Shown here one piece after another: positions 57,101 to 64,000 of a stretch of 64,000 bases of DNA. Positions within the stretch are counted from its first letter, which is position 1; each line of letters starts with the position of its first letter. The position numbers were made by a program, and so were the translations under genes. This DNA comes from Anisus vortex (lineage: Eukaryota > Mollusca > Gastropoda > Planorbidae), in the NCBI GenBank assembly GCA_949126835.1, contig OX421494.1, forward strand, positions 5,374,353 to 5,438,352, read 5' to 3'. Under the pieces are notes generated by a model. That model had not been told where the DNA came from, made no database searches, and saw only the letters and a list, made by a program, of their open reading frames with translations.

Positions 57101-60100
57101 AATAGAGAGTAGTTAGGGGATAAATTAGGTGGATGGGCTTTTCGTTCGCCACACATCCCTTTATATGACATGGGCACAGAAAATGTAGAAATTTGTTTTA
57201 TTTCCCATATAGCTCAAGCAATGGTTACAGTTTCAATCAAATCTAATATCTATTTTATATAGGCGATTGGATACAATCTTTTAATTATATCTTAGAATAG
57301 AACTTGAGGTTACTCAGCAGACCCATTAGAACCTAGAAGTTTATAACATGTATATCAATTATGTAGGTCTGATAAAAAAAAATACGATATGCAATATTTA
57401 ATTTTAAAAAATATTACCTGTCTAGTACAATGTTCAAGAATGGGCGAACCTTGAAAAGAGGGTCAAAGCCAGGCTGTCCCATAGGAACGAAATTTGATGA
57501 ATCATTCATGTGTAGATACTGGGAAATTTTTTCATATCTCGATTTTGACATGACATCAGCTACTCCTGGAACATGTAGCCTGTCATCTGTGCACCAGTAC
57601 ATATTTAAATGTGGAATACTATGAATCCCGTAAAGAATATTCATAGCGATATAAACCTTTATATCTCCACTGGTGACCTCTTTCCAGTATTTATCCTGCT
57701 TATTTTTGTTAACTTGACATTGAGCAGCATATAGGTTCGTTTGCCTTGCTATCTCCTCAAAAAAGGTGGGTGGCATCAATAACAAGAAGTAGTCCAATGG
57801 CCCAGCACCTACTGGAAGATCATGGATTGGTCCACATTGTTCATTGAAAGGAGTCACTTCTATCTCAACACATCTTTCACTCCATAAGCCATCTACAAGT
57901 CCTTCCACCAAATTGCCACCCTCATCATTATTGTCATCTACATCACTTTCCATATCAATGTCAACGATGTTATCCTCTTCATTCACTATGATACTTACAT
58001 CTATATCGCTTTCAGAATCATTCTCCTCTCTCAAATCAATGTCCAAAGCAGCATTACTAGGCCCAGGCACACCCTCATCAAATAAATCATTACAACTTTC
58101 CATTATTTTGATCAAAATGTGTGTGTAATATCAAATAAAAACGTTAGAAATACTTGTTTCTTCCGGTCTCGTATTCAACGTATCTGTTGGAGTCTTATTA
58201 ATTCAAGGCAACAGTAAAACACTTGAACTTAAACTATTACTGTTTTTATTTTGAACAACAAAGAATCAATATTTTCACAAATTACAAGGGAGCACAAATC
58301 CGACATTCATTCTTTTCAGACACAACAATCAGACTGTGACGTCACCTACTTAACTCGCAACACGTCATACCTTGGGACATATCGCTTGGAGATTATTATT
58401 ATTAATAAAATACTAAAAAAACTAACAATAAAATAATAAATAAAAGAACAATGTATCTGATATAAAATAGCTCACAACAGTATCCTAGGTTACGATAGTT
58501 CAGTTTGCAGCAGTAAAAAATGGAAAAAAAACTGTTAATGTGAAGATGACATTTCTGGCGGCATTCCGCCACTCTAGGTGTTAACGATAGAAGAGTATTC
58601 CGGCGGTTATAGGCATTAAAGCCTTAATAACAAGATCCCCACCAATAACACCTGATATCCACATTGATGATCCAACGACGCGTAGCACATCACATCCTAC
58701 AGGATTACATCATCAATACAAGAGCCTCTGCTCTAGTGGCCCATTTCCACCTTGAGCCCTTACGACACCGCAGAGAGGTAAACAAAGTCACCATGATGTA
58801 TAGTAGTGGTTGGCAACTTTTTGATAATAGTTTGCTAAATTGGGATTTCTTTTCCTTCAGCGTGCAAACAGTCTAATACTCAACATGCAGCACCAATCAA
58901 TTTCTTGTAGAGAAGACTTGAATTGGCTTTTTGCTTGTCTTCCGCGTGCCTTAGAAAATCGAAGTCTGCGTGCCAAGTATGGCACGCGTGCCGTAGGTTG
59001 CCGATGTACAGGATCGTGAATAGCCACGTTGATATGTCCACAAAGTTAGGTCACATCCAACAAGTGTCCCGCTCAACCAGAGGTCATCAGCTCAAACTGC
59101 TTGTTCCACAAAGACGTACCATTGTTTTTAATATTATTTTATTCCATCGACTATTTAACTGTGGGCCTCATCCAAGCCTCCATCACCGGCCTCTCTATAC
59201 CCACTTTTAAATGACCACAATAAAATATTGGACCAAAGACGTGCATAGCTGTAAATTGTAGATACACAAACTGGAATCCCGGTGCATTTATAGCAAATTA
59301 TTAAAAATTGTTGACTGATTTTTTGGGGGTCTAACGGGGTATCCACCAGGGGCGAAGCCAGAACATTTTTCTGGAGGGGGGGGGGGTAAATTTTGAGAGA
59401 CAAACCTTTTTATTATTTTGCGAATTTAGTAAATATTTTGTTAAAAAGCTGTTGAAAAAATATTTTTTAAAGCCCCCCCTCAGCCCCCCTTCCATGTGGC
59501 TTCGCCCCTGGTATCCTCAGGATATCAATAGATCATTACTTAGGTCTATATCGCTTTCTGAATCATTTTCCTCTCTTAAATTAATGTCCAACGGAACATT
59601 ACTGGGCCCAGGCACACCCATATAATAAAAAATCAATAAAACATTTCATCGTTTGGTCAAGAAAATGTCTGTAACTAAACAATTAATAAAAAATCTTCTG
59701 CTTGACCAATTTTTATCAAAAAAATATGTAAATAAACCTTATTTTATCCTGTCACGTAATCAACATCTCCTAGGCTACGATATTTCAGTTATCAGCAGTA
59801 AAAAACGGAAATAAACAATGGATGTGAAGAAAGCATTTCCGGCGGCTTTCGGCCGCTCTAGGTGTTAGCGATAGAAGCGTCTTTCGGCGGCTCTAGGCAT
59901 TAAAGCCTTAATTGCGATATTTTCGGATTAATTTTCCCTTCGGGTTAAAATAATGTTTGAGAAAATCTCAGTTATTCTAAGATCAATCATTAAAGACTTT
60001 GTATCTATTACTAGATCTAAAATAATGTCTTGACAACTAAGTTCAAATGTTGATAACTATTAATGTGTAAGTTAAGTAATGAAACTGTGTATTAGTTACG

Positions 60101-63100
60101 AATGGATTTTTTTTTAAAAAGCTGATAATAACAAACAGGTTAATTTTTTGTTAAATATAACACGCCTTAATGATTTTCTCTATTACGCTCCTTTTCTTTT
60201 GGTCTTGCTACGCAACTAAATAAATTGTCTTATAAAATACTATAGTTGATCAGTTTGACTTTCACGCTATTGGCACGCTGAATAATTCAAAATGATTGTA
60301 ATCAATTGAATTTTTGAAATGCAATTTAAAGAAAAAAAATAGAAACATCATAAATTGTGCTTCGTGGCTTGTTAAAATGAATAACTTTTTCCCTTTTTTT
60401 TTCGAAAATGGTCGTATGGGGAGCGGCAGCTCTCCCTGCTCCCCCTCTGGCTATGCTACTGGTTTTGTAATATAACAAATTATTACTTAATATTATTTCT
60501 CATTTATTATAAATCCAACATTATGGTATTCATTACAATATTTAATTATTAGAGGATTAAAATAATTTAAGTTAAACAGTTGTAAATATACATTTCCTGC
60601 ATTAATTGTTTGTCCATTTTAAGGAATTTATCTTTAAAACATTAATAATTACAGAAATTACATAATAAAATGCTGTTAAATAAGTCTAATATATTTATTA
60701 AATTAATAATACAAATAGGCTACATTTGTTTTTGAATTAATTATATTTATATTAAATTAAAGAAAATGAGCATAAACACTCTTTTAAATGTAATTAGTAT
60801 GTATCAATTAATGAGTGGTCAAGTGTAGGTGACCTCTTTGTATGCTTAAAACAGCTTTCATGCGCGATTAAATATGTTCACAAGTGTAAGTTGATCCAAA
60901 AGCTGAAAGTAAAAGAGCGAATGCCTAGTAGTTGAGAATAGCAGATAACTTTCCTAAGCAGCTTCTCTTTAGACTTTTTCCGCAAATGGGCACATTTGGA
61001 TTCCCATTTTTTTAATGTTTAAAATTCAACTTGCTGCATTTTAAAATCGCCAATATCCTTCCACTTAAAAAAATATCTAAATCTAAAAATGTTGTAGATC
61101 TAGTAAAATCAAACCAGTTAGGCTTGGCGTGGTATGAAAAAATGAGTCCATCAATTTGAATGTCTTGCATTTAATTAGAACACTCCGCTTTGAGTGCTTC
61201 GACGAATTTCTGAAAAAGCCCAACTAACCATCTATATTAATATATGCCTTAATATAGGGATGTACATGTAGTTAAATGTTTTGAAATCGATTTCATGGCA
61301 AAATATGTCCAGTTTCAATGCAAATCTAAGCTTATTCCAGTAGTGCTTGGAAATGCAACTCACTTAAATGTGTCATAATGTCATTCAGAAAAATCAATAG
61401 TCAGTTTTCCTAATTTAAAACCGAAAAATGTTGTTATTTCGTATTAAAAAAAATAAAAAAATAAAAAAAAAAAAAAAAAATCTTGGAGGTATTTGGCTTG
61501 CTATTGAAAATCGCTCTGCGTGCCAACTTTGGCACGCGGTCTTAGGTTGCCGACACCTGTTCTACTGCTTTCGATGGACTCCTGCCATGTCACGTGTGCC
61601 AAGAAGTGTGTTCTGCCAATTTTAAAGTTTAAATGCGTTTAACGGGTAATACATCACGTTCGCGGGACAATTATACTGCCATTTGAAATGTTAAAACAGG
61701 TGCATGCATATCAAATGTTGAATATAATAAGGTAATATTTTATACATCAAGTGGGCGTAAAGAAAAAGGGGATTTCAGTAACTGAATTAACATTAACAGG
61801 TGTTAGATCCTCATCTTGACTATTCTTGACTAACAAATAATAATGTTAAGACAATAATTACCATAAATCTTTTTAATATGAAAGTTTAGCCTAGTAATAA
61901 AATATTGTTATTGATATAAATGCATAAAGAGGATGCTAATCACAAACACGTTAATTGTCTATTAAATATAAAACTTTGAAACGATTCAATTTAGGCTGTT
62001 GGCACGCTGAATGATTTAGAAGTCCTAGTTTGGCACACTGTTAGCAAAAGGTTGCCGACCCCTGAAGTAGAATGTAACGGACAAATTGTGACAACGTCTA
62101 CAACTGGCGTTGCCAGACAGGTACGTTTCACACACACACACACACACATACACACACAAACACACACACACACACACAGTGAGACAGTCACATATCAACA
62201 CACATACACAACACAACTATGACCACTTACTCGTCTAAGATCACCCTGCCGTTGTTAGACGCCACATCCATCACACGGCTGATCCCGCCTACATCGTAAC
62301 TGCCCTGGTGTTGAAAGTTTCAATTGTGAATGGTGTTATTGGTACAAGAAAAAAAACAACATAGTAAAAAGATGTTTTGAAGTGCAAGTATAGGTGATGT
62401 AAATATTAGTGGGGCTCAGAGTAAAAGTATACAAATAAACAGGGACATAAAAAACAAAAATTTGAGAAACGCTGAAAGTATACACAAAAAAAAAAAAAAA
62501 AAAAATGGATTTCAAACTATTTTTTTTATTTCTTATTCAGTTCGAACTATATAATTAATAATTAGATCTAGTGTATTGTCATTGATAAAGTTATATATTC
62601 CAATTTTTCAAAGCGATAAGCTTGAATTGACATGTTTCGTCGGCTGATAAAATGTGGATAAGAAAATGTGTTGTGGAAACCACCACTAACGAACAAGTTA
62701 CAAAAATTGTAAATTATTCCAGTGACGTGGACTTAAATCAACAGGAAACAACAGATTTTCCATGTATGGAATGCGTTAAACGTGAAGATGCTTTATAGTC
62801 TTTTATAGAAAATTATTTCTTACCTTGATAAGAATTACGATTATTCCTGCAAAGATGATGAACGTCTGAAAAACATCGGTCCAGATAACACTTTTAAGTC
62901 CCCCCTGTTTGAAACAAAAAGGAATGAACCTAGTAGCTTTTAAAGAAATGAGGTAAAAACAAGTTTTAGTATAGGCCTATGTTTAGTGTTTTGTGTAGGC
63001 TATACACACATGAAGCAGCGTTCACCAGTTTCTATGGTCACAGTATACTAGGTGATTGTGTGGCCAGCACTTTGCAAAGCGGCCTGTACTTTACCCCAGC

Positions 63101-63817
63101 AAAGGTCAGGTACCCATCAGAGCTGGGTAGACTCAGGGAAGCGGGAAAAATCCTAGCCAGGATTCGAACCCATGACCTTCGGTATGCCAGCCAAACGCGC
63201 TGTCGCTCGGCCATTGTGCCCCCCTATCAAAGTTTTTAGTAAATGATTGTGTTTCTATGCTACTTTGAATCAAGATATTTCTTTCAAATATTTAACCACA
63301 GTTGAGCTTTTTATTTTATTTTACAGTTTTTGGCCCATCTGTACATTTAAGTGTGCTGGTAGACTCGGCCATGTTGTTATAATAATTATATACAAAGTGA
63401 AGGGACGAAAAAAGACAATGAGCCAATAAGCTTCCGTGACAAAAACAATGGGGACTATGAAAGTTTTTTCTTCAAAGTAAATAATGCGACTATGCTCGTT
63501 CTTTCAGAGGACGGTTTCTTTTTCCTATGTCTAATATCTCGGTAACTTGAACGATTTAGGACATGAGACTTGGTTACAATGTAGAGAGACATAATATGAC
63601 CAATAACGCTGTGGTCATAATTAAACAAAAAGACTTATATGTGAATATGCCCGTTCTTTCAGTAAAGTCTTCGTCATAGTCTAGATCTGTTGCTAATTTG
63701 TATAATTTACCATTAACCCTACATATAATTAAATATACTGGACACTTACTATAGCAGTGTACATTGTTCCTATTAAACCAATTAATACAATGGACAGCCA
63801 AAGCGGAATTTCCACAG
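45008..63817 (-). CDS. SLC5-type Na+/solute cotransporter, copy B (exons 5-16; 5' exons beyond window)
   Basis: Twelve minus-strand exons: 63817-63750, 62904-62824, 62304-62231, 50987-50850, 50116-49981, 48695-48607, 47806-47694, 47500-47430, 46824-46738, 45982-45738, 45451-45348, 45186-45008. They match exons 5-16 of copy A in order, phase and splice sites and give 460 further residues with no stop. Key SLC5 motifs are kept (GGLKSVIWTDVFQ, FRIDPRVRHNFWG, TQSTVQR, STLSSGLNSLSAITVED). Copy B has the family-like T in FTQSTVQR where A has K, one extra codon in the exon 14 loop, and a single QPTEDK segment at the C-terminus ending TNAVHL. Intron 7 is expanded to 11.2 kb by transposons. Exons 1-4 should lie some 1-8 kb to the right if spacing follows copy A. 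Confidence 0.9.
45348..45451 (-). CDS. SLC5 copy B exon 15
   Basis: 104 nt; SAEKGFSLYDLSYTWSPFIG; donor GTGAGT. Confidence 0.92.
45738..45982 (-). CDS. SLC5 copy B exon 14
   Basis: 245 nt; GAFSGTAVGLFVSIWLTIGS; loop FSNMSTADSGMTWASSTSDY differs strongly from copy A and is one codon longer. Confidence 0.92.
46130..46190 (+). mobile_element. AGATAA-tailed LINE tail fragment (shared with copy A)
   Basis: gaggacgcaataatcttctt and tataaaaggagcgtctgtaa; same place as 18555-18615. Confidence 0.65.
46738..46824 (-). CDS. SLC5 copy B exon 13
   Basis: 87 nt; LTYSAISATSGPLTGLFIMG AAFPQAEAV; donor GTCAGT. Confidence 0.92.
47430..47500 (-). CDS. SLC5 copy B exon 12
   Basis: 71 nt; VCVYGFGIIGLAYVFRHFAG PVTQ. 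Confidence 0.92.
47694..47806 (-). CDS. SLC5 copy B exon 11
   Basis: 113 nt; TLSSGLNSLSAITVEDFLGK LLAKRTD; V-to-A and I-to-L changes only. Confidence 0.92.
47849..47999 (+). mobile_element. tRNA-derived SINE (family 2), shared insertion
   Basis: cggctgatcacgtggtttgt ... gcctgggttctagccctgcc ... tctagaaggaatatctgtaa. Lies 43 bp upstream of the exon 11 acceptor, as in copy A. Confidence 0.8.
48607..48695 (-). CDS. SLC5 copy B exon 10
   Basis: 89 nt; LMPYLVMLTLGFLPGLPGIY; acceptor CCAG, donor GTTATT. Confidence 0.92.
49460..49757. mobile_element. 298-bp TIR MITE, copy B only, 7-bp target duplication
   Basis: Starts CATAGACTATAATATACATG + GACCGCTTGC and ends GCAAGCGGTCCATC + TTTTTATAGTCTATG. 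Flanked by agaaaac at 49453-49459 and 49758-49764. The copy A intron 9 has the empty site (gaaaactatattcttgaag) near 24135. Confidence 0.88.
49981..50116 (-). CDS. SLC5 copy B exon 9
   Basis: 136 nt; MFLLSIPLALIYKTMLALSG, same protein as copy A. Confidence 0.92.
50850..50987 (-). CDS. SLC5 copy B exon 8
   Basis: 138 nt; RIDPRVRHNFWGQSIGGLFY WFSIGFTQSTVQR; ends AC before GTAAGT, so the junction codon is Thr (Met in copy A). Confidence 0.92.
51080..51358. mobile_element. Rearranged second copy of the CATAGACTATA MITE, intron 7 of copy B
   Basis: Begins with the right-end segment in direct orientation (ctctaaaaatagagcaagcg gtccatc) and then continues with the inverse of the body to ...gcaagcggtccatgtatatt atagtctatg. 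It is therefore a partial inverted dimer. Confidence 0.7.
52016..52690 (+). mobile_element. hAT element 5' part with decayed transposase
   Basis: Starts with the terminus caggggtcggcatcctaagg. 52165-52310 reads QESLYAKLSSLDLQSVIESI VKIVNCIVS, resembling the ZBED5/SCAND3-like hAT transposase stretch, then frameshifts. Intron 7 of copy B. Confidence 0.6.
53566..54720 (+). mobile_element. AGATAA-tailed LINE fragments split by other insertions
   Basis: 53574-53670 reads MEYASSVWDKPTKKKDKLYL EQLQKL; 54430-54720 continues with RLGLEQRKSKCKILIMHKEF-like sequence and the terminal ORF region. The middle (53680-54420) is unrelated sequence plus the SINE. Confidence 0.65.
54113..54360 (+). mobile_element. 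tRNA-derived SINE (family 1) with 15-bp perfect target duplication
   Basis: Head gtagtcgagcggcagcacgt, body ccaggacttgagggtg and ttggggtaaagtaaagccgg, 3' ggtccgaagggtactttac. Flanked by atttgcttagcgtat at 54098-54112 and 54361-54375. Confidence 0.92.
55285..55862 (+). mobile_element. RTE-like LINE RT fragment abutting the piggyBac gene
   Basis: Reads TIDNILAELLK, QNYRTIRLIIHTSKVMLKDI LNRLK, VRQGCILSPVMFNIFL and SIGGRPLCNLADL with several stops. It ends just before the YADD region, at the TTTAATTTAAATTAAA next to the piggyBac stop codon. Confidence 0.75.
55880..58115 (-). pseudogene. piggyBac-type (PGBD4-like) transposase, two exons, one frameshift
   Basis: Cut-and-paste DNA transposase of the DDD piggyBac class. 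Exon 1 (58115-57418) has an acidic N-terminus (DSESDIDVSIIVNEEDNIVD) and then VYIAMNILYGIHSIPHLNMY and WCTDDRLHVPGVADVMSKSR. A 489-bp GT-AG intron (57417-56929) joins it in frame to exon 2 (56928-55880). Catalytic acidic positions are visible in ISIDEAMIAF, HFYFDNLFTS and CGMGGVDMFDQF. The C-terminus is the cysteine-rich domain CHYCSKTKNFGRR .. FGCNLCNIRLCKGLCF. In an A8 run at about 56515-56527 the frame shifts by one, so the two halves of exon 2 are in different frames. Otherwise intact and near family length (about 570-590 aa), so inactivation is recent. Lies in intron 7 of SLC5 copy B, same strand. Confidence 0.9.
58490..58627. mobile_element. piggyBac 5' terminal region
   Basis: cattccgccactctaggtgt and ggcattaaagccttaa (58612-58627), repeated at 59830-59911 next to a second piggyBac fragment. 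TTAA at 58624-58627 is a likely element border. Confidence 0.55.
58630..59215 (+). mobile_element. LINE C-terminal fragment (CR1/RTE-like) split by hAT MITE
   Basis: Before the MITE: LEPLRHRREVNKVTMMY. After it: RIVNSHVDMSTKLGHIQQVS RSTRGHQLKLLVPQRRTIVF. The two join in frame when the MITE and one target copy are removed. Confidence 0.7.
58803..59002 (+). mobile_element. hAT MITE inserted in LINE fragment
   Basis: tagtggttggcaactttttg ... gcacgcgtgccgtaggttgc; 8-bp flanks gatgtata (58795-58802) and gatgtaca (59003-59010). Confidence 0.8.
59347..59510. mobile_element. hAT-type MITE (CAGGGG(C/T)GAAGCC family), second copy
   Basis: 164 bp, CAGGGGCGAAGCCAG ... GTGGCTTCGCCCCTG, flanked by gtatccac / gtatcctc (7/8). 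Confidence 0.88.
59535..59911 (-). mobile_element. Second piggyBac copy, 5' fragment only
   Basis: 59545-59625 matches the N-terminal coding part of the 58115 transposase (tatatcgctttctgaatcat; actgggcccaggcacaccc). 59770-59911 matches its 5' flank to the same ...ggcattaaagccttaa end. Confidence 0.8.
60830..61558 (-). mobile_element. hAT element with decayed transposase C-terminus
   Basis: Terminus (reading minus) CAGGTGTCGGCAACC at 61558. Inside, frameshifted pieces LGKLSAILNY and AFGSTYTCEHIFNR resemble the hAT dimerisation region (FGSTYxCE.xF). A poly-A stretch lies at 61446-61480. Confidence 0.6.
61559..61765. other. Locally inverted segment of SLC5 intron 7
   Basis: Reverse complement of 30722-30927 in copy A (aacgggtaatacatcacgtt; gcatgcatatcaaatgttga), whereas the neighbouring 62070-62310 is collinear with 30922-31130. 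hAT ends bound it. Confidence 0.85.
61795..62067 (-). mobile_element. hAT element end with internal sequence
   Basis: Reading minus from 62067: CAGGGGTCGGCAACCTTTTG, CATTCAGCGTGCCAACAGCC, then internal sequence matching 26040-26345. Confidence 0.7.
62125..62182. repeat. (CA)n microsatellite beside exon 7 of copy B
   Basis: About 50 bp of CA with a few interruptions, longer than the copy A counterpart. Confidence 0.9.
62231..62304 (-). CDS. SLC5 copy B exon 7
   Basis: 74 nt; GSYDVGGISRVMDVASNNGR VILD; identical in protein to copy A. Confidence 0.92.
62824..62904 (-). CDS. SLC5 copy B exon 6
   Basis: 81 nt; GGLKSVIWTDVFQTFIIFAG IIVILIK. Confidence 0.93.
63010..63228 (-). mobile_element. tRNA-derived SINE (family 1), copy B intron 5 only
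   Basis: tgaagcagcgttcaccagtt ... ccatgaccttcggtatgcca ... gctcggccattgtgc. The aligned copy A intron (31770-31800: tatacacaaatgatcaaagc) lacks it. Confidence 0.85.
63750..63817 (-). CDS. SLC5 copy B exon 5
   Basis: 68 nt; VEIPLWLSIVLIGLIGTMYT; A-to-V relative to copy A; donor GTAAGT. Confidence 0.9.
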
Positions 63818-64000
63818 CTGCAAAAGATTAATGTGTGATTAAGACAAAAAAAAAAAAGAACATAAATGGAAACGCCGAAACAATGCAATGATTGATCTAC
63901 CTAAGAACGATTCGCTCCTGGAGATTTATGTACATTTTTATAAGGGCTTACTTGGGCTATAGCACTCATACTTAAAAATTAAACATCTAAGTTAGTATTA

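Larger units (their letters stand above)
41405..64000. repeat. Tandem segmental duplication, distal unit (SLC5 copy B), continues past window
   Basis: Direct repeat of the sequence starting near 7474, in the same orientation. Exons 5-16 of SLC5 copy B and their introns lie in it; the unit is cut by the window edge. Confidence 0.85.

Noticed and set aside
57844..58128. Ser-rich plus-strand frame
   Set aside because: Antisense shadow of the acidic N-terminus of the piggyBac transposase.
62025..62216. Cys/Val-rich short frames
   Set aside because: Translation of the (CA)n microsatellite.
1..64000. CRISPR arrays, operons, ribosome binding sites, phage or plasmid features
   Set aside because: Gene structure with spliceosomal introns and metazoan retroelements shows eukaryotic DNA; the tandem arrays lack alternating unique spacers.

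Overview
This is animal (invertebrate) nuclear DNA: AT-rich, mostly intron and transposon sequence, with GT-AG split genes, CR1/RTE/I-type LINEs, tRNA-derived SINEs, hAT, piggyBac and THAP-type DNA transposon remains, and a canonical metazoan tRNA-Ser. The repeat mix and the expanded SLC5 transporter suggest a gastropod mollusc. That is an inference from general style, not a proven assignment.

Layout. (1) Positions 1-2.2 kb hold the first three coding exons of an unrecognised secreted protein on the minus strand, running off the left edge; its signal-peptide start lies in a 52-bp minisatellite. (2) Positions 2.4-7.4 kb have no gene, only two minisatellites, hAT elements and a LINE 3' end. (3) From about 7.47 kb a large unit begins. 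It holds 3'-flanking repeat-rich DNA (7.5-16.7 kb), then a complete 16-exon SLC5-type sodium/solute cotransporter gene on the minus strand (copy A, coding 39959 down to 16786, predicted 633 aa), then its upstream flank. (4) At about 41.4 kb the same 3'-flanking sequence starts again, followed by a second SLC5 gene (copy B). Its exons 5-16 lie between 63817 and 45008; exons 1-4 are beyond the right edge. The window is therefore a head-to-tail tandem duplication with a repeat distance of about 34 kb. A tRNA-Ser(AGA) gene sits in intron 1 of copy A.

The two SLC5 copies have the same intron positions and phases in all 12 comparable exons, and every exon reads through in frame, so both look functional. 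They differ by a duplicated 17-residue C-terminal segment in A, one extra codon in exon 14 of B, and many substitutions there. Because the introns also align, each copy serves as the empty-site control for the other. This defines many transposon insertions exactly (RTE LINE, AGATAA-tailed LINE, two SINE families, a THAP-type TIR element, hAT-like MITEs) and reveals a small local inversion bounded by hAT ends in intron 7 of copy B.

The proteins are expected to be plasma-membrane Na+-coupled uptake carriers of the monocarboxylate/multivitamin/iodide branch. The remaining coding-like sequence is transposon-derived and mostly broken.
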